In this document: positions 12,076 through 21,886 of the stretch, piece after piece
How positions within the stretch are numbered: position 1 is the stretch's first letter
Layout of the letters: each line of letters begins with the position of its first letter
From: a bacterium
GTDB taxonomy: Bacteria > Myxococcota_A > Bradymonadia > UBA7976 > UBA1532
NCBI GenBank assembly: GCA_030427205.1
Contig: JAUHXC010000001.1
Location: 682,001-746,000 of the forward strand
Direction of reading: 5' to 3'
DNA: 64,000 nt
Notes under the pieces: generated by a model
Database searches by the model: none
Seen by the model: the letters and a program-made list of their open reading frames with translations, nothing else
What the model was told of the DNA's origin: nothing
Program-made: the position numbers and the translations under genes

Positions 12076-12411
12076 TCAGCCCGGCGGCCAGCTCAGCGAC
12101 CGGCCGCCGATGACGTGCAGGTGCAGGTGGAAGACCGTCTGCCCGGCCTTGGCGCCGTTGTTGACCACGACCCGGAAGCCTTCGAGACCCTCCTGCTTCG
12201 CGACCAGCGTCGCGACCCGCATCAGGTGCCCGATCAACGGCTCGTCGCTCTCGTCCATAGCGTCGAGCCGGGGCAGCGCCTTGCGCGGGATGACCAGGAT
12301 GTGGGTCGGCGCGGTGGGGTTGATGTCGCGGAACGCGATGCACTGATCGTCTTCGTAGACCCGGTCGCTGGGGATCTCGCCCCGCAGGATCTTGCCGAAG
12401 ATGGTGGACAT
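12076..12411 (-). CDS. HIT-family (histidine triad) nucleotide-binding protein
   Basis: A 111-residue HIT protein of the HINT branch. The signature HLHLHV (His95, 97, 99) ends the protein, with the conserved IFGKILRGEIPSDRVYEDD start and the THILVIPRKALPRLD segment. HINT proteins hydrolyse nucleoside phosphoramidates and bind nucleotides. It lies upstream of the rhomboid gene with a seven-base gap. Confidence 0.94.
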   Translation of the reverse strand: MSTIFGKILRGEIPSDRVYEDDQCIAFRDINPTAPTHILVIPRKALPRLDAMDESDEPLIGHLMRVATLVAKQEGLEGFRVVVNNGAKAGQTVFHLHLHVIGGRSLSWPPG

Positions 12412-12468
12412 GCAGGCCTCCAGGGCTGGGGTCGGTGCATCCTACGCCATCGACGGGCAAAGGCGAAG

Positions 12469-14877
12469 TCAGGGGCAGGCGTTCGGCAGGCCGGGCGTGG
12501 GCGGGCGCAAGCTGAAGTCGGCGCTGTTGTCGTCGGTGTCGGCGCCGTCGGGGCAGCGGGAGAGACCGTCTTCGCCGAACTCCTCCGGCGCGGGGTTGCC
12601 CTCGGTCGTGCCCTCGAGCACGCCTTCGTAGCTCATCCCGTCGATCAGCAGGTCGTCGACCGCGCGGACGATACGGACCCCGTCGGGGCCGTTCTGGATG
12701 GAGTCGATCTGGATGCTCGGGGTGCCGGCGGGCAGGGACGCGATCACGTCGGCGCTGCCGACCACCAGCAGCTCGCCGGCTTGCAGTTCGATGCCCGCGT
12801 CACTCAGCTCGAGGGTCACATAGGGCGCGTTGCCGTTGCCGTTGACCAGTTGCAGCCGATACTCGGCCAACGGGGCCCGCGCGCGGGCCCGCAGCTCGAC
12901 GAAGTCGGCCGTATCGGCCCCCGGCTGATCGTAGTCGACCTCGTTGACGACCAGCGGCGCCTGGTCCTGCACCTGGACCTGCACGGCGGCGACCAGCCCG
13001 GCCACACGCACGGTCAACTCGGTGGCGCCGACCGCCAGGCCGGTCACTTCGAACGCCGCGCGCCGCTGACCGCCCGGTACGACCACGTTGCGGGGATAGG
13101 CGATGATGCCCCCGGGCATGGCGTCCAGCTGGGCGACCAGTCCACCGAGCGGGGCAGGGGTATCGAATTCGATCGCCGCTTCGCGCACCTCGCCCGGCCG
13201 AAGGACCGAAGGGAAGACCGTCAGGATGAGGGTCTCGGGTGGGGTATCGGCGTCGACGACCCGCACCGTCGTCACCCGGCTGCCCGCCGGGTCGATCGCG
13301 CGCAGCGTCGCCTCGCCGACGCCTACGCCGGTCACCGCGACGGCCTGTTCGGTGGCCCCCGCCGGCACGATCACTTCGGCCGGCACCGTAGCGATGCCGG
13401 GCGCGTCGCTGCGCAGGCTCACCGGCAGGCCGGCGGCCGGGGCGGGGAAGTCGAGGCTGATGAGCAGCGGCGCCCCGTCGAGCTCGGGCACGGCGCGGAT
13501 ACCGACCCGGGCGATCGCGCCGGCCGGGCCGAAGTCGACCACCCGCGCCACGCCCTGGCGCACATCAGCTTCGTCCCGCGGCTCGAGCTTCCAGTCGCCA
13601 TTGCCCAGCCGCAGCACGCCCGTGATGCTGGTATAGCGTGAGCCCACGGCCGGGCGCGGCTGCACCAGGTGCAGGTAGTCGTCCACCCGCAGGCGGTCGT
13701 CGACGACGAACTCCCGGATCGGGGCCCGGTCACCCGGCCCGAGCGGGGGGTCGATCCCGGTCACTTCGACGTCGTCGATGCGCACCAGGACACCCTCGTA
13801 GGACTCGGCCAGCAGACCGTCGGTGGCCACATCGTCCGGGTTCACGTCCGCCGGCGCGATCCGACCATCACCGAGCACGTCGAGGGCGGCGACCTCGAAG
13901 ATCTGGCGCTGCCCGAAGAAGTCGTTGATACGGCCCGAGATGCGCACCCGGTCACCCCGAGTGGGCGCGGGGACCGGGTCGAGCAGGCTGTCGCCCATGT
14001 AGACCCAGATCCCGCTGAACGCGGGGCCGGCGTACCACGGGTCGCTGGGGGGGACCTGGAGCACGATGTGGCTCAGGAGCTCGCCGTCGACGCGGGTGGC
14101 CGTCACGATGCCTTCGACGATGACGGGCTGGGCCACCGGCAGACGCGCCGGGTCCCGCGCGTCGTAGATCGTCGTCCGGCACGGCTGGCCCGGCATCAGC
14201 AGGCCGCAATCGTCGAACTCGCCCTCGCCCTCACCTTCGCCCTCGCCCTCTCCTTCGCCCTCGCCTTCCCCTTCGCCCTCACCCTCTCCTTCTCCTTCCC
14301 CTTCGCCCTCACCCTCTCCCTCGCCCTCGCCCTCGCCTTCCCCTTCGCCCTCACCCTCTCCTTCTCCTTCCCCTTCGCCCTCACCCTCTCCTTCGCCCTC
14401 GCCCTCGCCCTCACCTTCGCCCTCACCCTCTCCTTCGCCCTCGCCCTCACCTTCGCCCTCACCCTCGCCTTCCCCCTCGCCTTCCCCCTCGCCTTCCCCC
14501 TCTCCTTCCCCTTCGCCCTCACCCTCACCTTCGCCCTCACCCTCCCCTTCGCCCTCACCCTCCCCTTCGCCCTCACCCTCCCCTTCGCCCTCACCCTCTC
14601 CTTCGCCTTCGCCTTCGCCCTCTCCTTCGCCTTCGCCTTCGCCCTCTCCTTCGCCCTCACCCTCACCTTCCCCTTCGCCCTCGCCCTCTCCTTCGCCCTC
14701 ACCTTCCCCTTCGCCCTCGCCTTCACCTTCCCCCTCGCCCTCACCCTCCCCTTCACCGCCATCTGCCTGGATCGGGCCTGCGTCGTCGTCCCCTGAGCCT
14801 CCGCGGCCACCGGGCGGTACGCACGCCGCCAGCGATCCACACATCAGCAGCAACAAGCACAGGCGAATCAGACGCAT
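12469..14877 (-). CDS. Surface lipoprotein with 90 Gly-Glu repeats, OB-like and lamin-tail-like domains
   Basis: An 802-residue predicted lipoprotein: signal peptide and lipobox (SLAAC, Cys19), then an acidic linker with an uninterrupted (Gly-Glu)x90 tract at residues 41-220. A beta domain (about 235-400; [29 protein letters not shown]) resembles the OB-fold module found with secreted nucleases. Two bacterial Ig-like segments follow (about 450-660). A C-terminal lamin-tail-like domain ([20 protein letters not shown]) ends the protein. Lamin-tail domains are usually attached to secreted nucleases, adhesins and other surface proteins; no nuclease motif is seen here. The tract is an extended spacer that would hold the domains off the membrane. 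Transcribed alone. Confidence 0.85.
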   Translation of the reverse strand: MRLIRLCLLLLMCGSLAACVPPGGRGGSGDDDAGPIQADGGEGEGEGEGEGEGEGEGEGEGEGEGEGEGEGEGEGEGEGEGEGEGEGEGEGEGEGEGEGEGEGEGEGEGEGEGEGEGEGEGEGEGEGEGEGEGEGEGEGEGEGEGEGEGEGEGEGEGEGEGEGEGEGEGEGEGEGEGEGEGEGEGEGEGEGEGEGEGEGEGEGEGEGEGEGEGEGEGEGEFDDCGLLMPGQPCRTTIYDARDPARLPVAQPVIVEGIVTATRVDGELLSHIVLQVPPSDPWYAGPAFSGIWVYMGDSLLDPVPAPTRGDRVRISGRINDFFGQRQIFEVAALDVLGDGRIAPADVNPDDVATDGLLAESYEGVLVRIDDVEVTGIDPPLGPGDRAPIREFVVDDRLRVDDYLHLVQPRPAVGSRYTSITGVLRLGNGDWKLEPRDEADVRQGVARVVDFGPAGAIARVGIRAVPELDGAPLLISLDFPAPAAGLPVSLRSDAPGIATVPAEVIVPAGATEQAVAVTGVGVGEATLRAIDPAGSRVTTVRVVDADTPPETLILTVFPSVLRPGEVREAAIEFDTPAPLGGLVAQLDAMPGGIIAYPRNVVVPGGQRRAAFEVTGLAVGATELTVRVAGLVAAVQVQVQDQAPLVVNEVDYDQPGADTADFVELRARARAPLAEYRLQLVNGNGNAPYVTLELSDAGIELQAGELLVVGSADVIASLPAGTPSIQIDSIQNGPDGVRIVRAVDDLLIDGMSYEGVLEGTTEGNPAPEEFGEDGLSRCPDGADTDDNSADFSLRPPTPGLPNACP
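14218..14757 (-). repeat. 540-bp hexanucleotide repeat array encoding (Gly-Glu)x90
   Basis: On the minus strand the array is GGN-GAR repeated about 90 times without a break in frame. Synonymous variants (GGC, GGT, GGG, GGA with GAG or GAA) are mixed in blocks, the pattern expected from repeated duplication of short multi-hexamer units. Repeat-number changes in steps of six bases keep the frame. A much shorter version (seven Gly-Glu) occurs in the lipoprotein at 42425-43318. Confidence 0.97.
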
Positions 14878-14993
14878 CGAAGGACTCCGGTCGGTCAGTG
14901 GACGACTGTCCGCAGGTATACCTCAGGCGCGGCATTCGATGTGCTGGTGTACGGCCTCGTCACCTGCTCTTCACGGCGAGCAGCGGTGCGGGC

Positions 14994-16187
14994 TCAGGGC
15001 GCGGCGTCGGGCGCCGGACCCGCTTCGGCCGGCTCTGGGGTCGCGTCAGCCAGCGGCGTCGCCGCGTCCGGCGACCAGACATCGGGGCCCGCGTCGAGCG
15101 GCGCGGCGTCGACGATGCCCGTGTCCATCACGCCGGCGTCCATCGCGCCGGCGTCGAGGCCCATGTCGAAGGGCGTATCGTCGGTGTCGAGGCCCAGACA
15201 CAGCGCGACGCCCCAGCTGCGCTCCGGCGGCGCGCCGCCCGGCTGCGGCACGAGCGGAAGCAACACGAAGAGCCGGCCCTGGGTATCGGGCAGGATCATC
15301 GTGCTCTGGTCGTCGTAGAAGCTGCCGTCGCCGGTCAGCACCGCGGCGCCGTCCACGGTGCGCGGCGCGCCCCGTCGGCCGTCGCTCCACTCGATACGAT
15401 CATTGCGGATGCGCGCGGCGCGCATGCGGCTGGTCACTTCGCCGTCCTCGACGATCAGGCCGGTGCAGAAGAGATCCCGATCGGGCAGGGCCGGAGAGGG
15501 CGGATCGCGCCAGACCACGACCGGGCCCCGCGGGCTGCCGTTGTCGCTGCGATACACGCCGATCGCGCCGTCACCGCCCGCGAGCGGGCTGAGCAGCCAG
15601 TCGCCCTCGTCGAATCGCACGACCCAGCGCGGCGCGTCCTCGCCCTCGGCGACCACCGTCGCCTGGCGCGCGTCGAAGCGCTCGTCGCTCAGGGTCAGCC
15701 GCTCGGTCTGGCCGTACACCTCGTCCTGGCGCTCGAGCCGGGCGAACTCCGCCAGCGGGCTGCCCGCCTGGGTCAGCCCGAGCTGCACCGTGCGTCCGCC
15801 GAAGAGGGTCCCGCGCAGGGTCGGCTCGCGCACCAGCAGGATCAGGGCCGTCGGGTCGCTCGGCTGCTGCTCGACCATCAGGCCGATGCCGGCCTGCCCG
15901 TCGAAGCGCCCCGAGATGCGGCCGATGCCCTCGCCGAGGTCGAGGTGCCACAGCCCGTCGCTCTCGGTCTCGGCGTGCGTCGTATTCTCGCCGATGGTGA
16001 GCGCGCCGTCGGCGGTTATGACCAGTCGATCGCTGATGGCCTGCCCGTCCGCCAGCCCGTAGACGTACCACGCGCCGGCGATGGCCTCGGCGTCCACCGT
16101 CACCTCGTCGGGCACGGGGATGTCGCCGATGATCCAGGTGCAGCCGGTGATGCCGCCGGCCAGCATGCCGGCGAGGGCCCATCTCAC
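14994..16187 (-). CDS. Lipoprotein of unknown function with Asp/Ala-rich tail
   Basis: A 397-residue predicted lipoprotein starting at a GTG that overlaps the purine nucleoside phosphorylase stop (GTGA). The signal peptide ends at a lipobox (GITGC, about Cys16). The middle is beta-rich ([20 protein letters not shown]) and may form a lipocalin-like or propeller fold. The last 60 residues repeat Asp-Ala-Gly motifs ([19 protein letters not shown]), a low-complexity linker style common in myxobacterial surface proteins. I do not recognise the family. Confidence 0.8.
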   Translation of the reverse strand: MRWALAGMLAGGITGCTWIIGDIPVPDEVTVDAEAIAGAWYVYGLADGQAISDRLVITADGALTIGENTTHAETESDGLWHLDLGEGIGRISGRFDGQAGIGLMVEQQPSDPTALILLVREPTLRGTLFGGRTVQLGLTQAGSPLAEFARLERQDEVYGQTERLTLSDERFDARQATVVAEGEDAPRWVVRFDEGDWLLSPLAGGDGAIGVYRSDNGSPRGPVVVWRDPPSPALPDRDLFCTGLIVEDGEVTSRMRAARIRNDRIEWSDGRRGAPRTVDGAAVLTGDGSFYDDQSTMILPDTQGRLFVLLPLVPQPGGAPPERSWGVALCLGLDTDDTPFDMGLDAGAMDAGVMDTGIVDAAPLDAGPDVWSPDAATPLADATPEPAEAGPAPDAAP

Positions 16188-17035
16188 GCTCCGCGCTCCA
16201 TCAGCTCGTCGATGCGCGACAGCCCCTCTTCGAGCAGGGCGATGAAGTCGCTGCGCGCCTCGCCGGCGGTGGCCTCGACCTCGGCATGATCCAGCGGCTC
16301 GGCCGAGAGGCCTGCGGCCAGGTTGGTGATGCACGAGACCCCACACACCCGCAGGCCGGCGTGGCGCGCGGCGATCACCTCGGCCACCGTCGACATGCCC
16401 ACCGCGTCGCCGCCGAGGACCGCGAGCATCCGGATCTCCGCCGGCGTCTCGTAGCTCGGCCCGGCGAGGCCGGTGTAGACCCCCTCGCGCAGCGCGACGC
16501 CGCGATCCTTCGCCGCGGCGCGCAAGGCGTCGCACAGCTCGGGGTCGTAGGCGGCGCTCATATCGGGGAAGCGCGGCCCCAGGCGGGGGTCGGCCGGCCC
16601 GACCAGCGGGTTCTTGCCGGTCAGGTTGATGTGGTCGACGATCAGCATCAGGTTGCCCGGCGAGAGCTCGGCCTTGATGCCGCCGGCGGCGTTGGTGAGC
16701 ATCAAGCCGCGCACCCCCCACTTCCACAGGGTGCGCACCGGGTGCACCACCTGCGCCGGCGAGTGGCCCTCGTAGAGGTGCACCCGCCCGGCGAGCGCGG
16801 CGACCCGCGGGCCGTCGGGCCCGAGGCTGCCGACCACGAGACGGCCGGCGTGTCCGCGCACCCCGACCGACGGGAAGTGCGGGATCTCGCCGTAAGGCAC
16901 GATCGTCGGCTCGTGCAGCCGGTCGGCGAAGGCGCCGAGGCCGCTGCCGAGCACGACGGCCACCGACGGCGCCTTGCAGCGTTCGGTGAGCGCGGCGGCC
17001 GCCTCGTCGGCGGCGGTGTATGGATCGAATCGCAT
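16184..17035 (-). CDS. Purine-nucleoside phosphorylase (trimeric, PNP/MTAP family)
   Basis: 283 residues. VAVVLGSGLGAFADRL near residue 25 is the phosphate-binding loop, HFPSVGVRGHAG follows, and TNAAGGIK (about 108) and GPSYETPAEIRML (about 193) are PNP/MTAP-family signatures; VGMSTVAEVIAARH holds the conserved Met. It cleaves inosine and guanosine with phosphate for purine salvage. ATG 17035 is chosen; TTG 17053 is possible. A TAGATT element ends five bases before the ATG. Coupled downstream to the lipoprotein gene. Confidence 0.92.
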   Translation of the reverse strand: MRFDPYTAADEAAAALTERCKAPSVAVVLGSGLGAFADRLHEPTIVPYGEIPHFPSVGVRGHAGRLVVGSLGPDGPRVAALAGRVHLYEGHSPAQVVHPVRTLWKWGVRGLMLTNAAGGIKAELSPGNLMLIVDHINLTGKNPLVGPADPRLGPRFPDMSAAYDPELCDALRAAAKDRGVALREGVYTGLAGPSYETPAEIRMLAVLGGDAVGMSTVAEVIAARHAGLRVCGVSCITNLAAGLSAEPLDHAEVEATAGEARSDFIALLEEGLSRIDELMERGA

Positions 17036-17046
17036 ACCTGAATCTA
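17036..17046 (-). promoter_or_regulatory. Candidate leaderless promoter of purine-nucleoside phosphorylase
   Basis: TAGATT (17046-17041) is followed by five bases and then the ATG. This TANNNT-N5-ATG arrangement matches leaderless transcripts in other bacteria. No Shine-Dalgarno sequence at normal spacing is present. Confidence 0.4.
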
Positions 17047-17185
17047 ACCCCAATCGGCCCGGTGTTCACCCGACAGGTTACATCGCAGCCGGGCCGCTGG
17101 CGCAAATCCCTTGCGTTTTTGCGCCCGACGTTTCCGAATGCGGACCGCCGAGGCCGTCACCGGCCCGTCACGTCCCGGATCGACA

Positions 17186-18661
17186 GTGCTGTTCAACTCC
17201 CTGGAGTACATCGCGTTCCTGCTCGTCGTCTTCGCCCTCTACTGGGGGGCGGTGCGCTACGCGCGGCTGGCCCTCGGCGTCCTGCTCGCCGCCAGCCTGA
17301 TCTTCTACGCGAGCTGGAGCCCCTACTACCTGCTGCTCATCATCGCCTCGTCCCTCGTCGACTTCAGCATGGGGGCCGGCATCGCCCGGGCGAAGTCCGC
17401 GGGGCGGCGCAAGGCGCTCTTGCTGACGTCGGTGGTCTACAACCTGGGGGTGCTCGCGGCGTTCAAGTACGCCAACTTCGTGCTCGAGGCCGTCGGCGAC
17501 ATGGTGGCGCTGGTCGACGCTCGCCTCGCCGAGCCGGTCCTGCGCGCGGCGCTGACGGTGGACGGCGGCTTCCTCGGCGACGCCCGGCTCGACTTCCTGC
17601 TGCCGGTGGGCATCTCGTTCTTCACCTTCCAGTCGATGAGCTACACCATCGACATCTACCGCCGGCAGCTCGAGCCCATCCGCGACTACCCGCGCTATCT
17701 GCTCTACGTCAGCTTCTTCCCGCAGCTCGTCGCCGGCCCCATCGTGCGGGCCCGCGACCTGCTGCCGCAGCTGAAGAGCCGCCCGCCGGTCACCGAGGCC
17801 ATGGGCGGGCGCGGGCTGTTCCTCATCGGGCTGGGGCTCGCGAAGAAGGTCATCGTCGCCGACTACCTCGCGCTCAACATCGTCGACCGGGTCTTCGCCC
17901 AGCCCGAGCTGTACAGCGCGCTGGAGATCCTGGTCGGGGTCTACGGCTACGCGGTGCAGATCTACTGCGATTTCAGCGGCTACTCCGATATCGCCATCGG
18001 CTCGGCGCTGCTGCTCGGCTTCACGTTCCCCGACAACTTCGACGCGCCGTATCGGGCGGAGAACCTGCAGGCGTTCTGGCGTCGCTGGCACATCTCGCTG
18101 TCGACCTGGCTGCGGGACTACCTCTACATCTCGCTCGGCGGCAGCCGCAGCGGCGCCTGGAAGACCTACCGCAACCTGATGCTGACCATGGTGCTCGGCG
18201 GGCTGTGGCACGGCGCGGGCTGGAACTTCCTCATCTGGGGCCTGCTGCACGGCGGCGCGCTGGCGGTGCAGCGGGCCTGGCAGCGTCGGCGAGAGGCGGC
18301 GGGGCGGCGGCCGCTGCTGCGCGGGCCGGCGGGGCGGGCGGTGGCGGTGGTGCTGACTTTCCACTATGTATGCTTCGCGTGGATCTTCTTCCGGGCCACC
18401 ACCTTCGACGGGGCCCTGGCCATGCTCGAAGGGCTGGCCGTCGGCAGCACGGGCGCGGCGAACCTCAGCGGTCCGCTGCTCTTGACCCTGCTCGCCGGCC
18501 TGGGGACCCACGCGGTGCCCCGGCGGGTGTACGATCGGGTGGTGCAGAGCTTCGCCACCCTGCCCTCGTTGGCTCAGGCCCTCGCGGTGGTGGCGGTGGG
18601 GCTCGCCCTGCGCGAGATGGCGTCGGTGGACGTCGTGCCCTTCATCTATTTTCAGTTCTGA
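17186..18661 (+). CDS. MBOAT-family membrane O-acyltransferase (AlgI/DltB-like)
   Basis: 491 residues with about ten membrane helices. The start (GTG) gives the typical (M)LFNSLEYIAFLL opening; the frame is open upstream but does not look like protein. Conserved landmarks are VGISFFTFQSMSYTIDIYR, FFPQLVAGPI, FSGYSDIAIG, WRRWHISLSTWLRDYLYISL and the catalytic-His segment LGGLWHGAGWNF (His about 342). AlgI-type enzymes move acetyl groups across the membrane to partner SGNH proteins that acylate exopolysaccharide. The next gene encodes such a partner. Confidence 0.94.
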   Translation: MLFNSLEYIAFLLVVFALYWGAVRYARLALGVLLAASLIFYASWSPYYLLLIIASSLVDFSMGAGIARAKSAGRRKALLLTSVVYNLGVLAAFKYANFVLEAVGDMVALVDARLAEPVLRAALTVDGGFLGDARLDFLLPVGISFFTFQSMSYTIDIYRRQLEPIRDYPRYLLYVSFFPQLVAGPIVRARDLLPQLKSRPPVTEAMGGRGLFLIGLGLAKKVIVADYLALNIVDRVFAQPELYSALEILVGVYGYAVQIYCDFSGYSDIAIGSALLLGFTFPDNFDAPYRAENLQAFWRRWHISLSTWLRDYLYISLGGSRSGAWKTYRNLMLTMVLGGLWHGAGWNFLIWGLLHGGALAVQRAWQRRREAAGRRPLLRGPAGRAVAVVLTFHYVCFAWIFFRATTFDGALAMLEGLAVGSTGAANLSGPLLLTLLAGLGTHAVPRRVYDRVVQSFATLPSLAQALAVVAVGLALREMASVDVVPFIYFQF

Positions 18662-18686
18662 CCCCTCTGAACCTCTCTGACCCGCG

Positions 18687-20486
18687 ATGACCGAACCGGC
18701 CCCCATCGAGAGCGCACCGCACATCCTCTGGTCGAAGACCGGGCGGGCGCTGTGGCTGTCGGTGCTCTTCGCCGCGGCGCTGCAGTGGATGCCGGGGCTC
18801 GAGCCGCTGCGCTGGGCGCCGGACGACCCGATGGCGTTCGTGCCGGGGCTCTTCCGGCCCGACGAGGCGCTCGTCGACGAAGACGCGCCCGAAGAGGTGG
18901 ACGAGGGGCGGCTGGTCAGCGTGGGCCCGGGCATGGTCGACGGGCCGTCGGACGACGGCGACATCCCGGTGGGGCTGCGCCCGGTCGAGGCGCTGCTGAT
19001 CGACGACGGGGCCGCCGCGAACGACGACGCGGGCGATGTCGACGCGGACGGGCCGCCCGAACCGGAGCCCGACCCCGGCCCGGCCCTGGTCTGGGACCCC
19101 GAGGCCGAGCTGCCGCCGGAGCCCGAGGTCCGCCAGACCGACGCGGGCCTGCCGCTGCTGGCCATCGAAGACCCCCAGGGCGGCATGCGCCGCTTCTACC
19201 GCGCCCTGGCCCGCGCCGAAGACGGCGAGCCCGGCGTCGCCCGGGTGGTGCACTATGGCGACTCGCTGATCACCGGCGACTACGTGACCCAGACCGCGCG
19301 CCGGCTGATGCAGAAGCGCTTCGGCGACGGCGGTCACGGCTTCGTGCTCGCCGGGCGCCCGTCGCCGTGGTACCGCCGCGACAACCTGAAGCTCTCGACC
19401 AGCGACGACTGGCAGATCAACCGCATCACCCGCCCGGCCATCGACGACGGGCACTACGGCCTCGGCGCGGTGACCGTGCGCACCCGCAAGCGCGGGCAGT
19501 GGGTGCGCATGCGCCCCGACGCGCCGCCGGACGCCGAAGAAGGGGAGCCGGCCGAGACCCCGGTGGGCACCCGGGTGAGCCGCATGCAGGTGCTCTACCT
19601 CGGTCAGCCCGGCGGCGGGCGCTTCCAGATGCGGGTCGGCGGCCCGCCGGTGGTCATCGAGACCGACACCGAAGAGCAGAAGTCGCGGGTGGCCGAGATC
19701 CGGGTGCCCGACGGACACCACACCTTCGAGCTGCGCACCCTCGGCGGCGGCGAGGTGCGGCTGTTCGGGGTGGTCTTCGAGCGCGACGGCCCGGGGGTGG
19801 TCTACGACAGCCTCGGGCTCGACGGCGCCCGGGCCAAGCTGCTCAAGCGCTTCGACCGCGACCACTGGCACGACCAGCTGCGCCTGCGGCGACCCGACCT
19901 GCTCGTGCTGCACTACGGCACCAACGAGAGCCAGTTCCGCCGGCTCAGCAGCAAGCGCTATCGCGCCGATCTGATCGGCACCATCGGCCACCTGCGCGCC
20001 GCCCTGCCCGGGGTCTCGTGCCTGCTCGTGGGCCCGATGGACCGCGCCGAGAAGCACGCCGACAGCGGCAAGCTGGTGACCCGGCCGGTGGTCAAGCGCA
20101 TCGTGCGGGTGCAGCGCGAGGTGGCGTGGCGTCAGGGCTGCGCGTTCTGGAATACGTATCGCGCCATGGGCGGCGAGGGCTCGATGGCCCGCTGGTATCG
20201 CATGAAGCCCAAGCTGGCCTCCGGCGACCTGACCCACCCGACCCGGCGCGGCGCCGACCGCATCGGGCAGATGCTCTACCTGGCGCTGATGGACGGCTAC
20301 GGTCGCTATCGCGCGCGGCAGGCGCCCGCCGAGCCGGTCGCGCCGCCCGCGCCCGCCGCGCCGCCCGCGCCTGTCGCGCCGCCCGCGCCCGCGCCGACCG
20401 AGGCCGCCGACGCGCCGCACCGGATGCCCATCGAGCCGCCAAAGCCGCCGCCCGCCGCGCCGGCGGCCCGGGAGACCAACCGATGA
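18687..20486 (+). CDS. Membrane-anchored SGNH/GDSL hydrolase-like protein, acyltransferase partner
   Basis: 599 residues: one N-terminal membrane helix (about 21-36), an acidic linker to residue 160, then an SGNH domain with VVHYGDSLITGDY (Ser about 193), LVLHYGTNES and DLTHPTRRGADRIG (catalytic Asp/His). The last 55 residues are Pro/Ala-rich. Located 25 bases after the MBOAT gene, it is the likely periplasmic partner that transfers acyl groups to a glycan, as AlgJ/AlgX do for alginate. It shares block-level similarity with the protein at 23406-24581. The polymer is unknown. Confidence 0.87.
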   Translation: MTEPAPIESAPHILWSKTGRALWLSVLFAAALQWMPGLEPLRWAPDDPMAFVPGLFRPDEALVDEDAPEEVDEGRLVSVGPGMVDGPSDDGDIPVGLRPVEALLIDDGAAANDDAGDVDADGPPEPEPDPGPALVWDPEAELPPEPEVRQTDAGLPLLAIEDPQGGMRRFYRALARAEDGEPGVARVVHYGDSLITGDYVTQTARRLMQKRFGDGGHGFVLAGRPSPWYRRDNLKLSTSDDWQINRITRPAIDDGHYGLGAVTVRTRKRGQWVRMRPDAPPDAEEGEPAETPVGTRVSRMQVLYLGQPGGGRFQMRVGGPPVVIETDTEEQKSRVAEIRVPDGHHTFELRTLGGGEVRLFGVVFERDGPGVVYDSLGLDGARAKLLKRFDRDHWHDQLRLRRPDLLVLHYGTNESQFRRLSSKRYRADLIGTIGHLRAALPGVSCLLVGPMDRAEKHADSGKLVTRPVVKRIVRVQREVAWRQGCAFWNTYRAMGGEGSMARWYRMKPKLASGDLTHPTRRGADRIGQMLYLALMDGYGRYRARQAPAEPVAPPAPAAPPAPVAPPAPAPTEAADAPHRMPIEPPKPPPAAPAARETNR

Positions 20487-21886
20487 GCCCGATCGCCGAG
20501 ACCGCATCGCTGATGCTCATCCGCCGCCCCGAAGACCCGGAGGTCTTCTGGGTGCGGCGGGCGCCGCACGATCGCTTCCTCAGCGGGTTTCACGCCTTCC
20601 CCGGCGGGCGGGTCGACCCGCGCGATGGCCGCGATCCCGAGCAGGCGGCCCGCCACGCCGCGCTGCGCGAGACCGCCGAAGAGACCGGCTGGCTGCCCGG
20701 CGGCCGCCTCGAGCCGGCGCTGCGGGCGAAGATCCGATCCGGCGCGGGCGCGCTGCCGATCGACGTCGCGGCGATCGCCGAGTGCATGGTGCCGGCCGGG
20801 ATCTGGCGGGCGCCGCCCTATCTCGTCACGCCGTTCCAGACCCGGTTCTACGGGCTGATCGTCGACCCGTCGGCCGACCCGCGGGTCGATCCGGGCGACC
20901 CCGAGCTGGACGACGGCGGCTGGATCCGGCCCGCCGACGCGTTGGCCGCGTGGGATCGCAGCGAAGTGCTGCTGGCGCCGCCGACCCGCTGGCTGCTGCA
21001 GGCGCTGGCCGACGGCGCGTTGACCGAGCCGAAGCGCTTTGCCCATCAGCCGCCCGAAGACAGCCCCGTCAGCCCGGCGATCACGCTGTTTCCGCTGCGC
21101 ACGCCGACCCTGCCGCCGGCGACCCATACCAACTGCTATATCGTCGGGCGCGACGAGCTGCTGGTCGTCGAGCCCGCCGCTGGCGACCCCGCCGAGCAGG
21201 CCCGGCTGGATCGTTTTCTCGACGCCCGCGTCGCCGCCGGGGCCCGGGTGAAGGGCATCGCGCTGACCCATCACCACCACGACCACATCGGCGGCGTGGC
21301 CCATCTGGCCCGGCGGCTGAAGCTGCCGGTCATGGCCCATCGGCTGACCGCCGAGCGCATCGAGCATCCGGTGGACGTGCTGCTCGACGACGGCGACTCG
21401 ATCGCGCTGAAGGGCGGGCCAACGCTGGACGTGGTGCATACCCCGGGGCACGCGGTGGGCCACCTGTGCTTCATCGCCCGCGTGACCCGCGAGGCCATCG
21501 TCGGCGACATGGTCGCGGGTATCGGCAGCATCCTCGTCGAGCCCGACGAGGGGCATATGGGCCAGTACCTCGACGGCCTGCGCCGCCTGCGTGGCCTCGG
21601 CCTGCGCTGCCTGTTGCCGAGCCACGGTCCGGCCATCGGCGGGGCCGACCACAAGCTCGAAGAGTACGTCGCCCATCGGCTCGACCGCGAGCGGCAGGTG
21701 CTCGACGCACTGGCGCTGGGCCCCGCCGATCTCAAGACCCTCGTCGACCGGGTCTATACCGACGTGCCGCCCATCGTGAAGGCCGGGCCGAACGGCGGGC
21801 TGGCCGGGCTCTCGCTGCGGGCCCACCTCGACCAGCTCGCCCGCGAAGGGCGCGCGCAGATCGCCGGCGGCACGTGGTCGGCTTGA
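20483..21886 (+). CDS. Nudix hydrolase / metallo-beta-lactamase fusion (LACTB2-like)
   Basis: 467 residues in two domains. The N-terminal Nudix domain (1-180) has a core RETAEETG at 62-69 preceded by FPGGRVDPRD. The C-terminal MBL domain (200-467) has THHHHDHIGG at 262-271, a zinc-site His in HTPGHAVGHL, IVGDMVAG and LLPSHGPAIGG, as in the LACTB2 group, which ends in a helical winged domain as here. Nudix domains cleave X-linked nucleoside diphosphates, including CoA forms. The fusion is embedded by 4-bp overlaps between the SGNH protein and a secreted protein. A link to acyl-CoA supply or repair is inference. Confidence 0.9.
   Translation: MSPIAETASLMLIRRPEDPEVFWVRRAPHDRFLSGFHAFPGGRVDPRDGRDPEQAARHAALRETAEETGWLPGGRLEPALRAKIRSGAGALPIDVAAIAECMVPAGIWRAPPYLVTPFQTRFYGLIVDPSADPRVDPGDPELDDGGWIRPADALAAWDRSEVLLAPPTRWLLQALADGALTEPKRFAHQPPEDSPVSPAITLFPLRTPTLPPATHTNCYIVGRDELLVVEPAAGDPAEQARLDRFLDARVAAGARVKGIALTHHHHDHIGGVAHLARRLKLPVMAHRLTAERIEHPVDVLLDDGDSIALKGGPTLDVVHTPGHAVGHLCFIARVTREAIVGDMVAGIGSILVEPDEGHMGQYLDGLRRLRGLGLRCLLPSHGPAIGGADHKLEEYVAHRLDRERQVLDALALGPADLKTLVDRVYTDVPPIVKAGPNGGLAGLSLRAHLDQLAREGRAQIAGGTWSA

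Noticed and set aside
13669-14796. Plus-strand frame with a hydrophobic Leu-Ala-Phe-Thr repeat
   Set aside because: It is the antisense reading of the Gly-Glu array; the minus-strand frame has lipobox and recognisable domains.
14994-17105. A 703-residue fusion frame covering both lipoprotein and nucleoside phosphorylase regions
   Set aside because: The upstream part is the phosphorylase in a wrong frame; the lipoprotein has its own GTG overlapping the phosphorylase stop.
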